DNA of 54,233 bases from Cryomorphaceae bacterium (GCA_024639785.1 JAHEGI010000009.1:8192-62424), one strand, 5' to 3'. Positions 24,416 through 32,670 are shown, counted from the stretch's first letter. Notes: generated from the sequence alone by a model not told the origin. Numbers and translations: made by a program.

Positions 24416-25612
24416 ATGAAAACAATCGAGAATTTATCCGTTTCGGGCCAACGCGTGTTGGTTCGTGTTGATTTTAATGTTCCTCTCAATGAGGACGGTA
24501 GCGTAGCCAACGACAAGCGTATTTTGGCGACGCTTCCCACGCTTCGCTATTTGCTGGACCAAGGGGCCAAGGTGATCCTATTATCCCATCTCGGAAGGCC
24601 CAAAGCGGCTCCTGAAGCAAAGTACAGCTTGCGCCCGGTTGCTGAGGCTCTCGCCTTGCGCCTGGGTCAGGCTATTTGTTTTTGTGAAGAGGCCATTGGC
24701 CCAAAGGCCGATGCGGCAGTGCAGGAATTACAGAATGGGGAGTTGTTGCTTCTAGAAAACGTTCGTTTTTATCCAGGGGAAGAACGTGGGGATGAATCCT
24801 TTGCTCAGGCCTTGGCAGCTCATGGCGATTGCTACGTCAACGACGCATTTGGTACCGCACACAGAGCGCATGCCAGTACCACCGTGGTGGCTAAATTTTT
24901 CCCTGGAGCCTGCGCGTTTGGCTATGTGATGGCGGCGGAGATTGAGAACGTGAATCGTGTTCTTCAGAGTAGTGAGCGACCTGCCCTGGCCATTGTGGGA
25001 GGATCGAAGGTTTCTAGCAAAATTGACATTCTTCAACGCTTGATGGATCGGGTGGATCATATCATCATTGGTGGAGGAATGAGCTTCACGTTTATTAAAG
25101 CGCAGGGCGGCGAAGTCGGCCAAAGTATTTGCGAGCTGGACCATCTTCAAACAGCGAAGGATATTATGGACTTAGCCAAAGAAAAAGGGGTAACCCTTCA
25201 CCTGCCAAGCGATGTAATTGCGGCGGATGACTTTGCCCCGACAGCCAACACACAAATCTGTTCCATTTTTGAAATTCCATCCGATTGGCAAGGATTAGAC
25301 GCAGGTCCTGCATCGCGGAAAGCGTTTATCGAGGTGGTTAAGTCCGCGAAAACACTTCTTTGGAACGGCCCCTTGGGTGTTTTCGAAATGGACGCCTTTG
25401 CTGGCGGGACGCGTGAAGTCGGTGAGGCTATAGCAGAAGCCACAGAGGCAGGTCTTTTCAGTTTAGTGGGGGGAGGCGATTCGGTTTCAGCCGTTGAACA
25501 GTTTGGTTTAGCCGATCGCATGAGCTATATCTCCACGGGAGGCGGCGCTATGTTAGAATATTTGGAAGGAAAAACCCTTCCCGGGATTCAGGCAATCATT
25601 GATTTTGCCTAA
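24416..25612 (+). CDS. pgk: Phosphoglycerate kinase
   Basis: This 398-residue glycolytic kinase transfers phosphate from 1,3-bisphosphoglycerate to ADP. The signature RVLVRVDFNVPLNEDG is at the N-terminus, LLSHLGRPKA follows, and the C-terminal nucleotide-binding segments LLWNGPLGVFEM and SLVGGGDSVSAVEQFG are intact. I start it at MKTIENLSV; upstream in-frame Met codons lie in holB. Its end overlaps convergent cvpA by four bases. Confidence 0.97.
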   Translation: MKTIENLSVSGQRVLVRVDFNVPLNEDGSVANDKRILATLPTLRYLLDQGAKVILLSHLGRPKAAPEAKYSLRPVAEALALRLGQAICFCEEAIGPKADAAVQELQNGELLLLENVRFYPGEERGDESFAQALAAHGDCYVNDAFGTAHRAHASTTVVAKFFPGACAFGYVMAAEIENVNRVLQSSERPALAIVGGSKVSSKIDILQRLMDRVDHIIIGGGMSFTFIKAQGGEVGQSICELDHLQTAKDIMDLAKEKGVTLHLPSDVIAADDFAPTANTQICSIFEIPSDWQGLDAGPASRKAFIEVVKSAKTLLWNGPLGVFEMDAFAGGTREVGEAIAEATEAGLFSLVGGGDSVSAVEQFGLADRMSYISTGGGAMLEYLEGKTLPGIQAIIDFA

Positions 25613-26106
25613 TTCTCAGGGCTAACTAGATAGCTTTGGCCTAAGTCTAAAAGCACCTCCCCGGCGTCGATTAAACCATGGTAAATCCACGAGGTTCCGA
25701 CCAGGTCATCGAGCGGAAAACGAGGGATAATCGCCTGGGTATAGAACGCTACGAGCAAGGAGGTAAAGACAATCCCCTTAGCGAGACCAGAAAGGCCTCC
25801 TGCTATTCGGTTTATCCAACCAAGCCAGACCAATTTAAGCACTTTGGTGAGCAGCTTCCCGAGCAGCACAACGACCAAATAAGCACTTAGGAAAACGGTA
25901 AATTTGGATACAAGTAGCGCGGTCGAAGGACTCAGCTCCACAGCATTCGCAAGCCAATCCGCAAAAGGTGCGGCATAAAGCTTCACCGCAAAGTACCCAA
26001 GAGCTAGCCCGAGCAAACCGGACCATTCATTGACAAAACCACGCCAAATTCCACGGCCTACAAAAAAGAGCACGAGCGCTAAACAAGAAATGTCTATTAC
26101 ATTCAC
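25609..26106 (-). CDS. cvpA: CvpA family inner-membrane protein
   Basis: This 165-residue protein has four hydrophobic segments and the CvpA-type pattern MNVIDISCLALVLFFVGRGIWRG, followed by the WINRIAGGLSGLAKG motif between helices 3 and 4. CvpA proteins affect colicin V production and envelope stress tolerance; the biochemical role is unknown. The start is a GTG; the overlapping ATG is out of frame. Upstream on the minus strand, TACCTTTA (26114-26121) is one base off the -7 consensus. Confidence 0.85.
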   Translation of the reverse strand: MNVIDISCLALVLFFVGRGIWRGFVNEWSGLLGLALGYFAVKLYAAPFADWLANAVELSPSTALLVSKFTVFLSAYLVVVLLGKLLTKVLKLVWLGWINRIAGGLSGLAKGIVFTSLLVAFYTQAIIPRFPLDDLVGTSWIYHGLIDAGEVLLDLGQSYLVSPEN

Positions 26107-26113
26107 AACACAC

Positions 26114-26121
26114 TAAAGGTA
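26114..26121 (-). promoter_or_regulatory. Possible -7 box TACCTTTA of cvpA
   Basis: On the minus strand this is TAnnTTTG with the last base changed, seven bases before the cvpA GTG. It lies between the starts of two divergent genes. Confidence 0.3.
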
Positions 26122-26123
26122 GG

Positions 26124-26471
26124 ATGACCGATCCATTGAAAGAAAAGTGGGAACGCGTAGTGGCGTTATTTACGGCAAGGTTTTCCCCGGGAGATCCGAT
26201 GGACCTGGACGGAATACTGTTTACCATTGGACTTCAAGAGCTTCAAATGCCCCACCAGCGCTTGCGGAAAGACCACAAAGTGGATGTCTTCCATATCGGA
26301 ATCTGCCGCCTCCTGGAGCCGTATGGATATTACAAATTCGTAGGACGAGACGAACAGGGCTGGCCTCATTTTGAAGCATTAGAAGCACTTCCAAATTTGC
26401 CGGGAGGCCACCAGGCACGGTTGATGCGCGAAGCGGTCATTCATTATTGCGAGGGCCAAGGGTGGATTTGA
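26124..26471 (+). CDS. Conserved-type hypothetical protein, 115 residues
   Basis: This small soluble protein has no signal peptide or membrane helix. I do not recognise its family by name. It contains HQRLRKDHKVDVFHIGICRLLEPYGYY in the middle and an acidic, helical N-terminus. Its codon use resembles its neighbours, it starts 17 bases from divergent cvpA, and it ends just before a bidirectional terminator, all consistent with a real gene. Function unknown. Confidence 0.75.
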   Translation: MTDPLKEKWERVVALFTARFSPGDPMDLDGILFTIGLQELQMPHQRLRKDHKVDVFHIGICRLLEPYGYYKFVGRDEQGWPHFEALEALPNLPGGHQARLMREAVIHYCEGQGWI

Positions 26472-26494
26472 GCAAACCCAATGTCATGTAAATA

Positions 26495-26520
26495 AAAACG
26501 CCCTCTCTTGAGGGCGTTTT
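26495..26520. terminator. Bidirectional Rho-independent terminator
   Basis: A perfect 11-bp stem, AAAACGCCCTC / GAGGGCGTTTT, has a TCTT loop. The A/T ends give a U-run in both directions, so it can stop the rightward hypothetical gene and the leftward lipoprotein pair. Confidence 0.85.
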
Positions 26521-26542
26521 AGATTCTAAACGGTTCAAGGGC

Positions 26543-26929
26543 TTAACAGCCAGCGGATCCGTTGCTGTATGGAAGCACCACAATCTTCATAACGACCGTG
26601 CTGTCTGGTTCAAGTTTGAGGTAACCGCAGCCAAATACCACGGGAGGATTGTCTCCTTTTTGGGCAGTGATTTGTAAAACAGCCGGCATGGTGTACTCAA
26701 AAACATCATCTCCAGAGTCATTGCGCATGATGCCGTCGATGCCCGTATGGCCTTGAAAGTCCGGGATGGCATTGACCACGGGCGCGGTAGCGCGCACATA
26801 GGCGTTTTGAATGGGTGTACCGTTTTCGTCAATGACTTCCACAGAAAAGCTGTAGACCGGTGCGTCTTTCTTTTTACAGGCGCTTAGGCCCAAAGTGATG
26901 ACGAGGAGAGCGAGGAGCAGACGTTTCAT
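26543..26929 (-). CDS. Small lipoprotein, paralogue of the adjacent one
   Basis: This 128-residue protein has a lipoprotein signal (MKRLLLALLVITLGLSAC, lipidated Cys 18). A single beta-rich domain with the motif NGTPIQNAYVRATAP follows, similar to carboxypeptidase-regulatory-like/SusD-tail beta folds. The neighbouring gene encodes the matching motif SIPIQNALVRLFAP, so they are tandem paralogues. I choose the MKRLL start because it gives an ATGA overlap with the upstream gene; MPPMKR three codons earlier is possible. Function unknown; probably attached to the outer or inner membrane. Confidence 0.8.
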   Translation of the reverse strand: MKRLLLALLVITLGLSACKKKDAPVYSFSVEVIDENGTPIQNAYVRATAPVVNAIPDFQGHTGIDGIMRNDSGDDVFEYTMPAVLQITAQKGDNPPVVFGCGYLKLEPDSTVVMKIVVLPYSNGSAGC

Positions 26930-27324
26930 TGGGGGCATCCGTTATTTAAGTCGCCAAAAGGCTTCATGAAGACAACAATTTCGGCCACAGAGCCCTTTGT
27001 GACGTGCACATAGGAACAACCGCGCCATCCTCCTTTGGCCGCTTCCACGTCCAAAAAGGCTTCGCCATCAAATTTGAATGAAGGCTCACACCATCCATCT
27101 ACCCCAGAGTAGCGATAATAACTTCCTTGGGTGTTTGGATCCGTAAACAAGGTGTTTGTGCCCGGTGCAAAAAGGCGCACTAGGGCATTTTGAATCGGAA
27201 TAGAATCCTGATTCAAGACGCGAACGCGCACTTGAGAACGCGTATCTTCCTCCTCACAACTGGTGCTCAGTCCGAGGATACTGAAGAAAATTAGACTCCA
27301 AACGAGTGTTTTGTTGAGCTTCAT
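26926..27324 (-). CDS. Small lipoprotein, first gene of a tandem pair
   Basis: This 132-residue protein has a signal ending in GLSTSC (Cys 23) followed by acidic EEED. A beta-rich domain with VRVLNQDSIPIQNALVRLFAP and a later GVDGWCEPSFKF matches the layout of its downstream paralogue. The start at MKLNKT is set by the signal peptide; the longer open frame runs into pheS promoter DNA. It shares overlapping promoters with pheS. Function unknown. Confidence 0.8.
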   Translation of the reverse strand: MKLNKTLVWSLIFFSILGLSTSCEEEDTRSQVRVRVLNQDSIPIQNALVRLFAPGTNTLFTDPNTQGSYYRYSGVDGWCEPSFKFDGEAFLDVEAAKGGWRGCSYVHVTKGSVAEIVVFMKPFGDLNNGCPQ

Positions 27325-27344
27325 CCGGGTTTGCAATAGTTTTG
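27314..27344 (+). promoter_or_regulatory. pheS promoter (TTG-N20-TAGTTTTG)
   Basis: The -33-like TTG (27314-27316) is followed after 20 bases by a perfect -7 box TAGTTTTG (27337-27344). Transcription would start inside the adjacent palindrome, about 30 bases before the pheS ATG. This is one of the few places here where both elements fit the Bacteroidota consensus. Confidence 0.65.
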
Positions 27345-27345
27345 C

Positions 27346-27359
27346 GCTCAGCGCTGAGC
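27346..27359. promoter_or_regulatory. Perfect 14-base palindrome between facing promoters
   Basis: GCTCAGCGCTGAGC is a perfect inverted repeat placed between the -7 boxes of the rightward pheS and leftward lipoprotein promoters, at both predicted start points. It could be an operator for a dimeric regulator or a 5' hairpin. Confidence 0.45.
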
Positions 27360-27366
27360 AAATATA
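27359..27366 (-). promoter_or_regulatory. -7 box TATATTTG of the lipoprotein pair
   Basis: A perfect TAnnTTTG on the minus strand lies 34 bases before the lipoprotein start and faces the pheS box. A TTTC lies 21 bases upstream as a weak -33 candidate. Confidence 0.55.
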
Positions 27367-27381
27367 AACGATTCCTTTCCC

Positions 27382-28398
27382 ATGCTGGAAATCATTGAAA
27401 AACACATTCGAACGATTGAGCAAACGACCCTTTCCACTGCGGAAGAGGCGGAGAACTTTCGTATTCAATACCTTGGAAAAAAAGGCATTTTAACTACGCT
27501 GTTTGCTGATTTTAAGACCGTTCCCAACGAAGAAAAGAAGGCGGTTGGCCAAGCGCTTAATGCGCTGAAAACGAGCGCAGAAGCGACTTTAGCCCAAATA
27601 CAAGTCAAGCCAAGCGCTCGGAAGAGTGGCCCGGTGGAGGATTTTAGTCGTCCAGGCTACGCTACACCCCCAGGAGCCCACCACCCTATTTCATTAGTTC
27701 GAAATGAGATTGTTTCCATCTTCGAAAGAATGGGCTTTGCGGTGGCACAAGGACCTGAGATGGAAGACGATTGGCATAACTTTTCGGCATTAAATTTCCC
27801 ACCAGAGCATCCTGCGCGCGACATGCAGGACACCTTTTTCTTGGCAAAAGACCCGGATTGGGCGCTTCGAACGCACACTTCAAGTGTTCAAGTCCGCACC
27901 ATGGAAAGCCAGAAGCCCCCCATCCGCATCATAGCTCCTGGACGTGTTTTTCGAAATGAAGCGATTTCAAGTCGTTCCCATTGTGTGTTCCACCAAGTGG
28001 AAGGGCTTTACATTGACCAGAATGTTTCTTTTGCAGACCTCAAGCAAACCTTATTGGAATTTGCACGGGCTTTCTTTGGCGAAAAGACAGAAATCCGCCT
28101 CCGCCCGAGCTATTTCCCATTTACTGAACCCAGTGCCGAAATGGATATTTGGTGGGGACTGGAAAATGAAGTGGACTACCGCATGACGAAGGGCACGGGC
28201 TGGTTAGAAATTATGGGATGCGGCATGGTAGACCCGGCCGTATTGGAGTCCTGTGGGATCGACCCCGGCGTGTATAGTGGCTATGCCTTTGGCATGGGCA
28301 TAGAGCGCATCGCCATGCAGCGATTCCAAATACCCGACATTCGAGCCTTCTACGAGAATGATTTACGTTTCTTAGGGAACTTTAGCGGAGCGGTGTAA
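27382..28398 (+). CDS. pheS: Phenylalanyl-tRNA synthetase alpha subunit
   Basis: This 338-residue class II synthetase alpha chain pairs with PheT to charge tRNA-Phe. It has an N-terminal helical tRNA-binding arm (1-90) and a catalytic core. Motifs are HPISLVRNEIVSIFERMGF, FNSALNFP-like HNFSALNFPPEHPARDMQDTF, motif 2 FRNEAISSRSHCVFHQVEG and motif 3 GFAMGIERIAM-like FGMGIERIAMQRF. pheT is not adjacent, as is common in Bacteroidota. It ends at a bidirectional terminator shared with pyk. Confidence 0.96.
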   Translation: MLEIIEKHIRTIEQTTLSTAEEAENFRIQYLGKKGILTTLFADFKTVPNEEKKAVGQALNALKTSAEATLAQIQVKPSARKSGPVEDFSRPGYATPPGAHHPISLVRNEIVSIFERMGFAVAQGPEMEDDWHNFSALNFPPEHPARDMQDTFFLAKDPDWALRTHTSSVQVRTMESQKPPIRIIAPGRVFRNEAISSRSHCVFHQVEGLYIDQNVSFADLKQTLLEFARAFFGEKTEIRLRPSYFPFTEPSAEMDIWWGLENEVDYRMTKGTGWLEIMGCGMVDPAVLESCGIDPGVYSGYAFGMGIERIAMQRFQIPDIRAFYENDLRFLGNFSGAV

Positions 28399-28416
28399 TA
28401 AGCGCTTAAAACGCAC

Positions 28417-28443
28417 AAAAGGGGGCCAGAAGCCCCCTTTTTT
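28417..28443. terminator. Bidirectional terminator between pheS and pyk
   Basis: A 10-bp stem, AAAAGGGGGC / GCCCCCTTTT, has the loop CAGAA and is followed by more T residues. It serves rightward pheS and, through the A-run, leftward pyk. A second weaker stem, GATCTCA / TGAGATC, lies at 28453-28475 and overlaps the pyk stop. Confidence 0.85.
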
Positions 28444-28473
28444 GATGGATTGGATCTCAACGAGTCGCTGAGA

Positions 28474-29892
28474 TCACTCGCCCACGCGTTTGACCCGCAT
28501 GGTATTCGTCGTTCCCTTTTTCAAAATTGGCATACTAGCTAACTGAATGATGTAGTCGCCATCCTCTACTTGATTCTCTGAGCGGAGGGTTTGTGTAATC
28601 TCCATCATCGTTTGATCGGTAGACTCTAACCCGTCATAATAGTATCCGCAGACCCCCCAGAATAAGCTGATCTTATTCAAAATTGCCTTGTTCGAGGTGA
28701 AGGCGTAAATAGTGCTTTTGGGTCGGAAAGAGGAAATGAGCTGAGCGGAATACCCCGAGAAGGTCATGGTACAAATTGCCCGAGCCTCAACAAGGTTGGC
28801 CATTTTCGCTGCCTGGAAACAGATTGCGTTGTTCACAAAGCGCTCATCTTGCTTCTTGGGCTTGCGCTCTTTGATGTGGTTTACCCCCGAAGTTTCCGCT
28901 GCCGCGACGATTTTGGCCATGGTTGCGACCACTTCTACGGGGAATTTGCCGACGGAGGTTTCGCCGGAAAGCATAACGGCATCAGCGCCATCCAAAACCG
29001 CATTCGCCACGTCATTGACCTCTGCGCGACTTGGCGTCATACTGTCAATCATGCTCTCCATCATTTGGGTGGCTACAATGACCGGCTTCGCACGTTCAAC
29101 CGCCTTTGCGACGATCATTTTTTGAATCAACGGAACACTTTCCAAAGGAACCTCAACCCCTAGGTCCCCACGAGCCACCATCACCCCATCCGTGGCGTCA
29201 AGGATTCGCTCGATGTCGGATACGGCTTCAGGCTTTTCAATCTTGGCAATGATGCCCGCATTGGATTTATTCTTGTCTAAGATGGCGCGAAGCTCTTTGA
29301 TGTCTTGGGCATTTCGGACAAAGCTCAAACCGATCCAGTCTACATTCTCATCCATGGCGACCTCTAGGTCAGCCAAGTCTTTCTCTGTTAAGCAAGGAAG
29401 GGAAACACGGGTATTCGGGAGGTTCACTCCTTTCTTGGACTTTAAAGGCCCACCTTGAACCACTTCGGTAACCACTTCATCCTTGCGATTGGTCGAAATG
29501 ACGCGCATCATCAATTTGCCATCATCGAGAAGAATGGTTTCTCCTGGGTTGACATCCTTAGGAAACTCCGCATAGGTCATGTAGACGCGCTCCTTGTTTC
29601 CGTCACACTTGATATTGGTGAATGTCACCGTATCGCCGGGCTCAACCACGGCACCTTCTTCCACTGTTCCGACGCGAAGCTTTGGACCTTGTAGGTCGGC
29701 CAAAATGGCGGCATGCAAACCGGTGCGATCCAGAATTTCACGGATAGTTTGGATGGTTCCGCGGTGCTGCTCATGACTTCCGTGAGAAAAATTCACGCGG
29801 AAAACATTGACTCCCGCATGGAGCATAGCCTCAAGCGTTTTGCTGTCTGAAGAGGCGGGGCCGAGCGTGGCGACAATTTTTGTTCGTTTCAT
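28474..29892 (-). CDS. pyk: Pyruvate kinase
   Basis: This 472-residue glycolytic enzyme makes pyruvate and ATP from phosphoenolpyruvate. It starts at MKRTKIVATLGPASSD, has RVNFSHG, the active-site signature IIAKIEKPEAV, MVARGDLGVEVP, and the catalytic Lys/Glu core around ATQMMESMI. The C-terminal domain is present. It is the last gene of the acpP-fabF-rnc-pyk run, starting 17 bases after its upstream neighbour. Confidence 0.97.
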   Translation of the reverse strand: MKRTKIVATLGPASSDSKTLEAMLHAGVNVFRVNFSHGSHEQHRGTIQTIREILDRTGLHAAILADLQGPKLRVGTVEEGAVVEPGDTVTFTNIKCDGNKERVYMTYAEFPKDVNPGETILLDDGKLMMRVISTNRKDEVVTEVVQGGPLKSKKGVNLPNTRVSLPCLTEKDLADLEVAMDENVDWIGLSFVRNAQDIKELRAILDKNKSNAGIIAKIEKPEAVSDIERILDATDGVMVARGDLGVEVPLESVPLIQKMIVAKAVERAKPVIVATQMMESMIDSMTPSRAEVNDVANAVLDGADAVMLSGETSVGKFPVEVVATMAKIVAAAETSGVNHIKERKPKKQDERFVNNAICFQAAKMANLVEARAICTMTFSGYSAQLISSFRPKSTIYAFTSNKAILNKISLFWGVCGYYYDGLESTDQTMMEITQTLRSENQVEDGDYIIQLASMPILKKGTTNTMRVKRVGE

Positions 29893-29909
29893 AGCGAGGT
29901 TCGCTTTAT

Positions 29910-30407
29910 TTATATGTTCAGCGGTTCTAAGAGAAAGTTTTCTCGAACGCGAAGGGAAGACCAAGGGAGGATCTGTTGTCCAAGCACTCCGGGAATCGAA
30001 GCAATTTGACGTTGCAAAATTACCATTTCCGCGGGAGATAGCGGCGGATCCATGATTAAGACGGCGTGAATATTCTTAGGCTTTTGCACCAAGGGGCGCT
30101 TAGGTGCGGCCGATAGGCTTTCCGAAAACAAGTCATCCGAAGGGGGCGCTTCGCCAGTCAGCCACGTGCTTTCATCCGGGAGATTCCAAAAAACCGCTTG
30201 CTCTTGGGCACCTTGGGCACCGCGGAATAGCGCATGATGGCTGCGAATCGGGGACTGAATGCATGCCAAGTCTTCCACGCGCCTCAATGTCCAGCGAAGG
30301 GAATGATTCAATTGAAAAATGAAGGAGACATCACTCAGCGCCGTACTGAGCCCAAGTAGGCTAGGGGGAGGCCCCTCATCGACGTCGTCGAGGACGAGAC
30401 GGCTCAC
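29910..30407 (-). CDS. IPExxxVDY-type protein between rnc and pyk
   Basis: This 165-residue protein occupies the slot where Bacteroidota carry the IPExxxVDY family. Its N-terminus (RLVLDDVDEG ... LNHSLRWTLRRVEDL) fits that family, but the name-giving IPExxxVDY near the end is not preserved; the matching region reads KPKNIHAVLIM. The function of the family is unknown. It overlaps the end of rnc by 32 bases and is co-oriented with pyk. It is either a diverged member or a different gene in the same slot; I favour the first. Confidence 0.7.
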   Translation of the reverse strand: MSRLVLDDVDEGPPPSLLGLSTALSDVSFIFQLNHSLRWTLRRVEDLACIQSPIRSHHALFRGAQGAQEQAVFWNLPDESTWLTGEAPPSDDLFSESLSAAPKRPLVQKPKNIHAVLIMDPPLSPAEMVILQRQIASIPGVLGQQILPWSSLRVRENFLLEPLNI

Positions 30408-31137
30408 GGCGACCTAGATTTAGCGCCTTGCAAGCAGCGCGTGACGCAGCTTCTTCAGCGGCTTTTTTCGATTGTCCAGCGCCTTCTCCTTGCACTTCCC
30501 CATCGATTTTAATACACATCGTGAAGCGCTTGCGGTGTTCTGCGCCATTTTCTTCAAGGACTTCGAATTCGAATGTCTTTTTCTGACGCTGCACCCATTC
30601 AATGAGTAAACTCTTGTAGGAGATGACTTCTTTTTCGACGCGGTCAAAATTCACGTAGGCATCCAAGAGGCGCTTGTGAACAAACACCTTCGTTGCATTC
30701 CACCCTTGATCCACATAGACGGCACCAACGAGAGCTTCGAGGGTATTGCCCGGTACAGAGGTGGTGCCGGCGCGGCGACCCCGCGAAGACTGCTGCATCC
30801 ACTCAGGAATGCCCATTTTTACGGCAATGCGATTGAGTGCCTTACGGCTAACCACTTTCGAGCGCATGCTGGTGAGGTATCCTTCGTCTCCTTTTGGGTA
30901 CTTCTCGTAGAGGTATTCGGCCATTAAAACGCCCAAAACGGCATCGCCGAGATATTCCAAACGCTCGTAGCGCATGTTGGCACTCTTTTGACTTTGGTCG
31001 TCCACCTTACGGCGGAAGGCTGCGAGGTAAATATTTGGATCCGCAGGGCGCAAGCCCGTCATTTCGCGGATGGCAGCGAGCAGCTCTTTAGATTCGGCAG
31101 GAACCGGCTTAAAAAAGGAAAAGAATGCCCGAAGCAT
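30376..31137 (-). CDS. rnc: Ribonuclease III
   Basis: This 253-residue double-strand-specific endoribonuclease processes rRNA precursors and other RNAs. The catalytic signature is ERLEYLGDAVLGVLMAEYL (residues about 61-80). The second acidic residues lie in TLEALVGAVYVDQGW. A double-stranded RNA-binding domain (about 160-245) ends in KKAAEEAASRAACKAL. It starts three bases after the fabF stop in the conserved acpP-fabF-rnc order. Confidence 0.95.
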   Translation of the reverse strand: MLRAFFSFFKPVPAESKELLAAIREMTGLRPADPNIYLAAFRRKVDDQSQKSANMRYERLEYLGDAVLGVLMAEYLYEKYPKGDEGYLTSMRSKVVSRKALNRIAVKMGIPEWMQQSSRGRRAGTTSVPGNTLEALVGAVYVDQGWNATKVFVHKRLLDAYVNFDRVEKEVISYKSLLIEWVQRQKKTFEFEVLEENGAEHRKRFTMCIKIDGEVQGEGAGQSKKAAEEAASRAACKALNLGRREPSRPRRRR

Positions 31138-31140
31138 AAA

Positions 31141-32391
31141 TCAGTCCACTTTCTTGAACAACACGGAGGCGTTGTGCCCGCCAAATCCAAACGTATTGGA
31201 CAAAGCTGCGCGCACGGTGCGCTTTTGAGGCGTGTTGAAAGTGAAATTTAGCTTGGAGTCCAACTCGGGATCATCCGAGAAGTGATTGATGGTCGGAGGA
31301 ATGATGTCATGAACTACCGATAAACAAGCAACCAATGCTTCTGCGGCCCCGGCGGCCCCCAAAAGGTGTCCTGTCATGGACTTGGTTGAACTGATGTTTA
31401 ATTGATAAGCATGATCTCCAAAAACACCCTGGATGGCCTTGGTTTCGGCAATATCACCAAGTGGTGTAGAGGTTCCATGAACGTTGACGTAGTCGACGTC
31501 TTCTGGCTGAAGACCTGCATCTTCAAGGCAGTTGCGCATCACATTCAAAGCGCCCAGTCCTTCAGGATGTGGAGCGGTCAAGTGGTGCGCATCGGCAGAA
31601 AGTCCTCCACCCGCTAATTCGGCATAAATTTTTGCTCCGCGGGCTACGGCATGCTCATAGGATTCAAGAACCATACAGGCAGCGCCTTCTCCCATGACAA
31701 AACCGTCGCGGTCTTTATCAAATGGGCGAGATGCAGTCTTTGGATCATCGTTTCGGGTAGAGAGGGCATGCATCGCGTTAAATCCACCGATGCCCCCAGG
31801 TCCAATCGCCGCTTCAGAACCCCCACAAACAATCACGTCTGCTTTGCCGAGGCGAAGAAGCATCAGCGCATCAATGATGGCGTTGGTAGATGAAGCGCAG
31901 GCCGAAACCGTCGTGTAGTTCGGGCCACGAAACCCGTATTTCATGGAAACATGACCGCCGCAAATGTCCGCGATCATTTTGGGAATGAAGAACGGATTGA
32001 AGCGAGGGTTTCCTTCCCCTTCAACGAAATTCGTTGCTTCTTCAAAGAAGGTATCAATACCTCCAATGCCGGAACCCCAGATTACACCAATACGGTCTTT
32101 CGAGGTTTCAGTTTGTTCAATTCCCGAGTCTTGGATGGCTTCGTCAGCAGCAATAAGGCCAAGATGCGTGCAGCGATCCATTCGGCGCATTTCCTTGCGA
32201 TCAATGAAATCCTCGACATTGAGGTTCTTGATTTCGCAAGCAAATTGCGTCTTGAATTTGCTCGAATCAAAATGAGTAATGGGAGCGGCACCGCTCTTTC
32301 CTTGGAGCAGGCCGTCCCAAAATTCTTTGGCGGTATTACCAATCGGCGTCAATGCGCCGATCCCGGTAACGACTACGCGCTTTAGTTCCAT
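31141..32391 (-). CDS. fabF: 3-oxoacyl-ACP synthase II (FabF)
   Basis: This 416-residue condensing enzyme elongates acyl-ACP with malonyl-ACP. The catalytic Cys is C165 in TVSACASSTNAI, with His residues in VNVHGTSTPLGD and MTGHLLGAAGAAE. Length and order are standard. It follows acpP after 12 bases and precedes rnc by three, so substrate carrier and enzyme are made from one message. Confidence 0.96.
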   Translation of the reverse strand: MELKRVVVTGIGALTPIGNTAKEFWDGLLQGKSGAAPITHFDSSKFKTQFACEIKNLNVEDFIDRKEMRRMDRCTHLGLIAADEAIQDSGIEQTETSKDRIGVIWGSGIGGIDTFFEEATNFVEGEGNPRFNPFFIPKMIADICGGHVSMKYGFRGPNYTTVSACASSTNAIIDALMLLRLGKADVIVCGGSEAAIGPGGIGGFNAMHALSTRNDDPKTASRPFDKDRDGFVMGEGAACMVLESYEHAVARGAKIYAELAGGGLSADAHHLTAPHPEGLGALNVMRNCLEDAGLQPEDVDYVNVHGTSTPLGDIAETKAIQGVFGDHAYQLNISSTKSMTGHLLGAAGAAEALVACLSVVHDIIPPTINHFSDDPELDSKLNFTFNTPQKRTVRAALSNTFGFGGHNASVLFKKVD

Positions 32392-32403
32392 CCGAGAGGA
32401 TGA

Positions 32404-32640
32404 TTAGGCTTTTGCAGTTTCGATGTACGAAACAGCTTGACCAACGGTAGCAATGTTTTCCGCTTGGTCGTCTGGAATTTGGATATCGAATTCCTTTTCG
32501 AATTCCATGATCAATTCTACAGTGTCCAGAGAGTCAGCACCTAGATCGTTGGTGAAAGATGCTTCTGTGGTGACTTCGGCTTCAGAAACGCCGAGCTTGT
32601 CGACGATGATGGCCTTAACGCGGGATGCGATATCCGACAT
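32404..32640 (-). CDS. acpP: Acyl carrier protein
   Basis: This is a 78-residue acidic four-helix carrier. The phosphopantetheine attachment Ser is S37 in [13 protein letters not shown] start it at MSDIASRVK, giving the usual length. It is the first gene of the leftward run to pyk and has a recognisable -33/-7 promoter 30 bases upstream. Divergent purN starts 114 bases away, an arrangement common in Bacteroidota. Confidence 0.97.
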   Translation of the reverse strand: MSDIASRVKAIIVDKLGVSEAEVTTEASFTNDLGADSLDTVELIMEFEKEFDIQIPDDQAENIATVGQAVSYIETAKA

Positions 32641-32670
32641 AACAGTGAGTTTAGATTGGTTGAATCGGTG

